In this document: one piece after another, positions 60,253-64,000 of the stretch
How the letters are laid out: each line of letters begins with the position of its first letter
Position numbering within the stretch: the first letter of the stretch is position 1
Source: Mycobacterium sp. 1274761.0
GTDB lineage: Bacteria > Actinomycetota > Actinomycetes > Mycobacteriales > Mycobacteriaceae
DNA: 64,000 bases
NCBI RefSeq assembly: GCF_001668615.1
Contig: NZ_LZMC01000055.1
Location: 1 to 64,000, forward strand
Direction of reading: 5' to 3'
Made by a program: the position numbers and the translations under genes
Notes under the pieces: model-generated
Told to the model about the DNA's origin: nothing
What the model saw: the letters and a program-made list of their open reading frames with translations, nothing else
Database searches by the model: none

Positions 60253-61818
60253 TCAGTGCGCGAAGTGCCGCGCCCCGGTCACGTACAAGGTGACGCCCGC
60301 CTTTGCGGCCGCCTCGGTGACGAGTTCGTCGCGCACCGAACCGCCGGGATGCACGATCGCCTTCACCCCGGCGTTGGTCAAGGTCTCGAGGCCGTCCGGA
60401 AACGGGAAAAAGGCGTCGGAGGCGGCGACCGCGCCGCGCACACGGTCACCGCCGCGCTCCACCGCGAGGCGGGCCGCGTCGACCCGGTTCACCTGGCCCA
60501 TGCCGACGCCGACGGTGGCGCCGTTGGCCGCGACGACGATCGCATTGGATTTCACCGCCCGGCACGCCCGCCACGCGAACCCCAGGTCGGCCAGCGTCGC
60601 CGGGTCGGCGGGCTCTCCGGTGGCCAGTGTCCAGTTGATCGGGTCGTCGCCGGGCGCGTCGAGGGCGTCGCGCTGCTGCAGCAGCAGACCGCCGCTGATC
60701 GGCCGCACGTCGATTCCTCCGACCAACGGCTCAGACGCGACGAGAACCCGGATATTCTTCTTGCGCGCAAGCACTTCCACCGCACCGTCTTCGTAAGCCG
60801 GCGCGATGATCACCTCGGTGAAGATGTCGGCGACGGTTTCGGCCATCTCCACGCTGACGGTGGTATTGGCCGCGATGACGCCGCCGAATGCGCTCAGCGG
60901 ATCGCACTCGTGGGCTTTGCGATGCGCGTCGGCCACCGACTCCGAGGAGATCGCGATGCCGCAGGGGTTCGCGTGCTTGATGATCGCCACGCACGTCTGC
61001 TCGTGGTCGAACGCGGCGCGCCAAGCCGCGTCGGCGTCGGTGAAGTTGTTGTACGACATCTCTTTTCCGTGCAGCTGCTCGGCCTGCGCCAGACCGGGCC
61101 ACGCGGTGTCATCGCTGTAGAGCGCCGCCTGCTGATGCGGGTTCTCCCCATAGCGCAGCACACCGGTACGCCGCCAGGTGCCGCCGAACCAGGCCGGCAG
61201 TTTCTGCGCGGGCTCCTCCGGAGCCAGCGTCTCCCCCATCCAGCTCGCGACGGCCACGTCGTACTCGGCGGTGTGACGAAAAGCCAATGACGCCAATATC
61301 TTTCGTTCAGCCAGCGTGAACCCGCCTGCCCGCACCGCCGCCAGCACTCCGTCGTAACCCAGCGGGTCGACGACAACGGCAACGCTGGGATGGTTCTTGG
61401 CCGCCGCCCGCACCATCGACGGACCACCGATGTCGATCTGCTCTACGCACTCGTCGACGTCGGCACCGGATGCCACCGTCTCGCTGAACGGGTACAGGTT
61501 CACCACGACCAGGTCGAACGCCTCAACACCGAGTTCTTCCAGAGCGGCGGCGTGCTCGGGCTTGCGTAGATCGGCGAGCAGGCCGGCGTGCACCCGCGGA
61601 TGCAGCGTCTTGACGCGGCCGTCGAGCACCTCAGGGAAACCGGTCAGCTCCTCCACCGGGGTCACCGGAACACCGGCTGCGGCAATGGTTTTCGCTGTCG
61701 AACCGGTTGAGACGATCGCGACGCCCGCCTCATGCAGGCCGGTAGCGAGTTCAGGCAGGCCGGTCTTGTCGTAGACACTGACCAACGCCCGTCGAATCGG
61801 TTTGCGTCCGTCCGTCAT
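60253..61818 (-). CDS. purH: Bifunctional AICAR formyltransferase / IMP cyclohydrolase PurH
   Basis: 521 residues from ATG 61818, overlapping the purN stop (ATGA). The IMP cyclohydrolase domain begins [20 protein letters not shown] with STGSTAKTI and [16 protein letters not shown]. The formyltransferase domain follows with [23 protein letters not shown] and the closing [16 protein letters not shown]. It performs the last two steps of purine synthesis, giving IMP. Coupled with purN. Confidence 0.97.
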   Translation of the reverse strand: MTDGRKPIRRALVSVYDKTGLPELATGLHEAGVAIVSTGSTAKTIAAAGVPVTPVEELTGFPEVLDGRVKTLHPRVHAGLLADLRKPEHAAALEELGVEAFDLVVVNLYPFSETVASGADVDECVEQIDIGGPSMVRAAAKNHPSVAVVVDPLGYDGVLAAVRAGGFTLAERKILASLAFRHTAEYDVAVASWMGETLAPEEPAQKLPAWFGGTWRRTGVLRYGENPHQQAALYSDDTAWPGLAQAEQLHGKEMSYNNFTDADAAWRAAFDHEQTCVAIIKHANPCGIAISSESVADAHRKAHECDPLSAFGGVIAANTTVSVEMAETVADIFTEVIIAPAYEDGAVEVLARKKNIRVLVASEPLVGGIDVRPISGGLLLQQRDALDAPGDDPINWTLATGEPADPATLADLGFAWRACRAVKSNAIVVAANGATVGVGMGQVNRVDAARLAVERGGDRVRGAVAASDAFFPFPDGLETLTNAGVKAIVHPGGSVRDELVTEAAAKAGVTLYVTGARHFAH

Positions 61819-62444
61819 CCTAGAAATGCCTTTCGTCCAGTCCATGTCACTCCGCGCGTTGCCACCGCGGCCAGGACATCCACCAACAGTCTGCGTTCGA
61901 CGACCTTGATCCGCTCATGCAGGGTGGCTTCGTCGTCGTCGTCGAGCACCGGTATGGGCTGCTGGGCCAAGATCGGCCCGGTATCGGTGCCCGCGTCCAC
62001 CAAATGCACGCTGCAACCGGTCACTTTGACCCCGTACGCGAGCGCGTCGGGCACGGCGTGCGCACCCGGAAACGACGGCAGCAGCGCCGGATGGGTGTTC
62101 AGGATGCGGCCGAGGAAGCGCGAAAGAAACTTGGTGCCAAGGATTTTCATGAAACCCGCCGACACGATAAGGTCCGGCTCGTGCGCGGCCGTGGCATCGG
62201 TGATGGCCACATCCCACGCGTCGCGGTCCGGGTAGTCACCCAGCCGCACCTGGTAGCTGGGCAGCGACGCCGCCTCGGCGACCTCGACGGCCCGACAGTC
62301 CCGGTCGACGCCGACGGCGACGATGCGGGCGGGATAGTCGCCGACGGCGGACTCGAGCAGGGACTCCAGCAGCGAACCGGTGCCGGAAGCCAACACCACC
62401 ACCCGGGCCGGTGCGCTCGGGGGCACACGGAGGGGTTGCTGCAC
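61815..62444 (-). CDS. purN: Phosphoribosylglycinamide formyltransferase PurN
   Basis: 209 residues. [18 protein letters not shown] is the phosphate loop. [22 protein letters not shown] carries the catalytic Asn and His, and [19 protein letters not shown] the catalytic Asp. It transfers formyl from 10-formyl-THF to GAR, the third step of purine synthesis. It lies between perM and purH, 9 bp after perM. Confidence 0.97.
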   Translation of the reverse strand: MQQPLRVPPSAPARVVVLASGTGSLLESLLESAVGDYPARIVAVGVDRDCRAVEVAEAASLPSYQVRLGDYPDRDAWDVAITDATAAHEPDLIVSAGFMKILGTKFLSRFLGRILNTHPALLPSFPGAHAVPDALAYGVKVTGCSVHLVDAGTDTGPILAQQPIPVLDDDDEATLHERIKVVERRLLVDVLAAVATRGVTWTGRKAFLG

Positions 62445-62453
62445 GCGTGCAGC

Positions 62454-63941
62454 CTAGTCGTCGGACGGACGCGGCCGGTCGCCAAGGGGGCCCGGCGTGG
62501 CAGCGTCGTCGTCGTCGATGAACTCGAGGTCTTCTGGATCGGGCAGGTCGTCGTCGACGTGGGGGCGGCCCACCTGCGCCGTCGACACCGGCCCTTCGTC
62601 AGGGGGCGTCGCGAAGGGCGGCTGGAATTCGGTGGGCCCGGCGTCGGGTTCCGGTGCGAACACCGGCTCGAGCTCCGGTTCGGGCTCGAAGGCGGGCTCG
62701 AACTCGTCGTCCTCCTCCCGGACACCGGCTTGGTCGACATCGACGTTGTGGCGCGATCTACTTTCACCTTTTCGCCCGAACTCACGTTTGGGCGCACCAG
62801 CCGCGGCGGGCGCGCGGCGGGCGATGCCGCCGGCCATCGCCACGGTCAGCCCCCCGATCGCCACGAACCACAGGAACACCGCCGGGCCGAAGGTGCCCTG
62901 GTCGACGCCGACATGTCCGAAGTTGCCGAGCTCGCCGCCGCCGGCACAGCCGAGCAGCGCCATCGCCGCCGCCGCGATCACCGACGCGAGGACCAGCTTG
63001 CCCAGCGCGGGCAACAGCGGCAGAGGCCGTCGTCCACACTGCTGGCCGACCACCACAGCCGAGGCCGCGCCGACGATCAGCAACGCAACCCACACCGGGC
63101 CCAGCGGTGGCGTCGGGAGCGCCGCGAGCACCGGCAGCGCAGGGATGTCGCCGCCGAACACGGTGAACGAGCTGAACGTCGCGATCCCGACGTGCGCGCT
63201 GGAGCCCACGGCGACGGCCGAGGTCCCGACGATGACGTTGGGCGCATACAGCGCCGACAGCAGCGTCAGGCTGAGCTGGCCGAAGAACGAGTCGGTGATG
63301 GCATACGCCTCGTGCATCGTCGACCAGTGCACGACCAGCGACAGCGACGTCACCGCACCCGACAGCCCGAACAGTGCGAGCACGCCCGCGACCGCGGGCC
63401 TGCCCGCGTCGGCCACCCACGGCGGCAGCCCGGCGGCGCTCACCAAGCGTCGGCCTGCGCGTGACCCCACGCCGATGGCCGCGCCGATCGCATGCACGGC
63501 CAGCACGCCGGCGAAAGCGCGCAGCGCGTTGGGTGTCTGCAGCTGGGTCAGCACCGACGAGGCGTCGTGGATAACCGCCAGCGAAATGGCCGCGATCAGC
63601 AGCGGGCCGCCCACGGCCGACGCCACGATCCAGCGGATGATGAACCAGGACCCGTTCGGCGAGGTGGCCCCCGCTGTGGTGCGCGCGGTCCCCCAGACCA
63701 TCGCCAGCACCGGAAGAAGCGGCATCACGCCCAGCTCGCGGCCACCGATGGAGATCGGCACCTGGTGTACACCCAGCCACATGCTGGCGATCGCGCCGGC
63801 CGCGCCGGTCATGTCGCTGTTCGCGATGAGCAGCTGCAGCAGCACTACCGCGGCGATGATCACCAGCGCAACCGCCGAAGGGCCGAACGCGACCCGGAAC
63901 AGATCGCGAGCCTGGCGACTGCCGACCGACCTGTTCTCCAC
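62454..63941 (-). CDS. perM: Cell division membrane protein PerM (DUF6350)
   Basis: 495 residues from GTG 63941; the frame is open to 63989, but that upstream part contains a perfect hairpin and is probably leader. About ten transmembrane helices are followed by a long acidic cytoplasmic tail of ~130 residues ([23 protein letters not shown]). It matches M. tuberculosis Rv0955 (PerM) by position before purN-purH and by domain plan. PerM is needed for division and persistence at low magnesium. Probably co-transcribed with purNH. Confidence 0.87.
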   Translation of the reverse strand: MENRSVGSRQARDLFRVAFGPSAVALVIIAAVVLLQLLIANSDMTGAAGAIASMWLGVHQVPISIGGRELGVMPLLPVLAMVWGTARTTAGATSPNGSWFIIRWIVASAVGGPLLIAAISLAVIHDASSVLTQLQTPNALRAFAGVLAVHAIGAAIGVGSRAGRRLVSAAGLPPWVADAGRPAVAGVLALFGLSGAVTSLSLVVHWSTMHEAYAITDSFFGQLSLTLLSALYAPNVIVGTSAVAVGSSAHVGIATFSSFTVFGGDIPALPVLAALPTPPLGPVWVALLIVGAASAVVVGQQCGRRPLPLLPALGKLVLASVIAAAAMALLGCAGGGELGNFGHVGVDQGTFGPAVFLWFVAIGGLTVAMAGGIARRAPAAAGAPKREFGRKGESRSRHNVDVDQAGVREEDDEFEPAFEPEPELEPVFAPEPDAGPTEFQPPFATPPDEGPVSTAQVGRPHVDDDLPDPEDLEFIDDDDAATPGPLGDRPRPSDD

Positions 63942-63965
63942 CACTAGCGGTATAGCAGTTCTTTG

Positions 63966-63994
63966 CTCGCGTGCGCGGTATTCACGCACGCGAG
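63966..63994. terminator. Perfect 10-bp hairpin upstream of perM
   Basis: CTCGCGTGCG and CGCACGCGAG pair perfectly around a 9-base loop. There is no T run, like many mycobacterial terminators. It may end the gene beyond the window edge or structure the perM leader. Confidence 0.5.
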
Positions 63995-64000
63995 GCTAAA

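Overview
The window is a high-GC mycobacterial chromosome segment, most likely from a fast-growing, non-tuberculous species (Mycolicibacterium type). Gene order matches the M. tuberculosis Rv0955-Rv0996 neighbourhood in reverse: perM, purN, purH, the Rv0958/Rv0959 pair, a DUF1707 gene, echA7, fadE12, accA2, accD2, fadE13, an atuA-like gene, rpmF, mprA, mprB, pepD, moaB2, mscL, ruc, a 5-FTHF cyclo-ligase gene, galU, glp and glpR. An MspA-type porin is present, which M. tuberculosis lacks. No database search was possible; family names come from reading motifs.

Layout. 1-10.7 kb is accessory metabolism and sensing: a reductase cut by the window edge, a P450/AveC-like operon facing a TetR gene across a perfect palindrome, a two-component system, a SulP-carbonic anhydrase fusion, a small secreted protein and an FAD enzyme. 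10.72-21.13 kb is a genomic island inserted at the 3' end of tRNA-Ala(CGC), bounded by 22-bp direct repeats. It carries an excisionase-like gene, a frameshifted tyrosine integrase, three alpha/beta-hydrolase domains, two class III nucleotide cyclases plus a fragment of a third, and an acyl-CoA synthetase fused in frame to a resolvase tail. 21.2-45.2 kb is mostly conserved core. It includes envelope-stress signalling (mprAB-pepD, with two sites that fit the MprA box), the HrcA/CIRCE-type control site of ruc, the Glp/GlpR pair, and an acyl-CoA catabolic operon with tightly overlapping genes.

46.49-55.81 kb is a 9.3-kb phage-like element related in plan to phiRv1 of M. tuberculosis. It carries a large serine integrase, an HK97-type capsid, a primase-helicase, a DUF2742-like gene, an excisionase-like gene, HNH and several tiny overlapping genes, plus a HEPN-like cargo gene. 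It splits a DUF222/HNH (REP13E12-type) gene. Joining the flanks at a shared CGCC restores one 466-codon reading frame, and joining the inner ends rebuilds a quasi-palindromic attP. 56.1-64 kb returns to core: a VWA protein with its AAA+ partner, an LpqN-like lipoprotein, purH, purN and perM.

The most noteworthy systems are the phiRv1-like satellite with its readable attachment sites and repeat arrays, and the tRNA island rich in cyclic-nucleotide genes.
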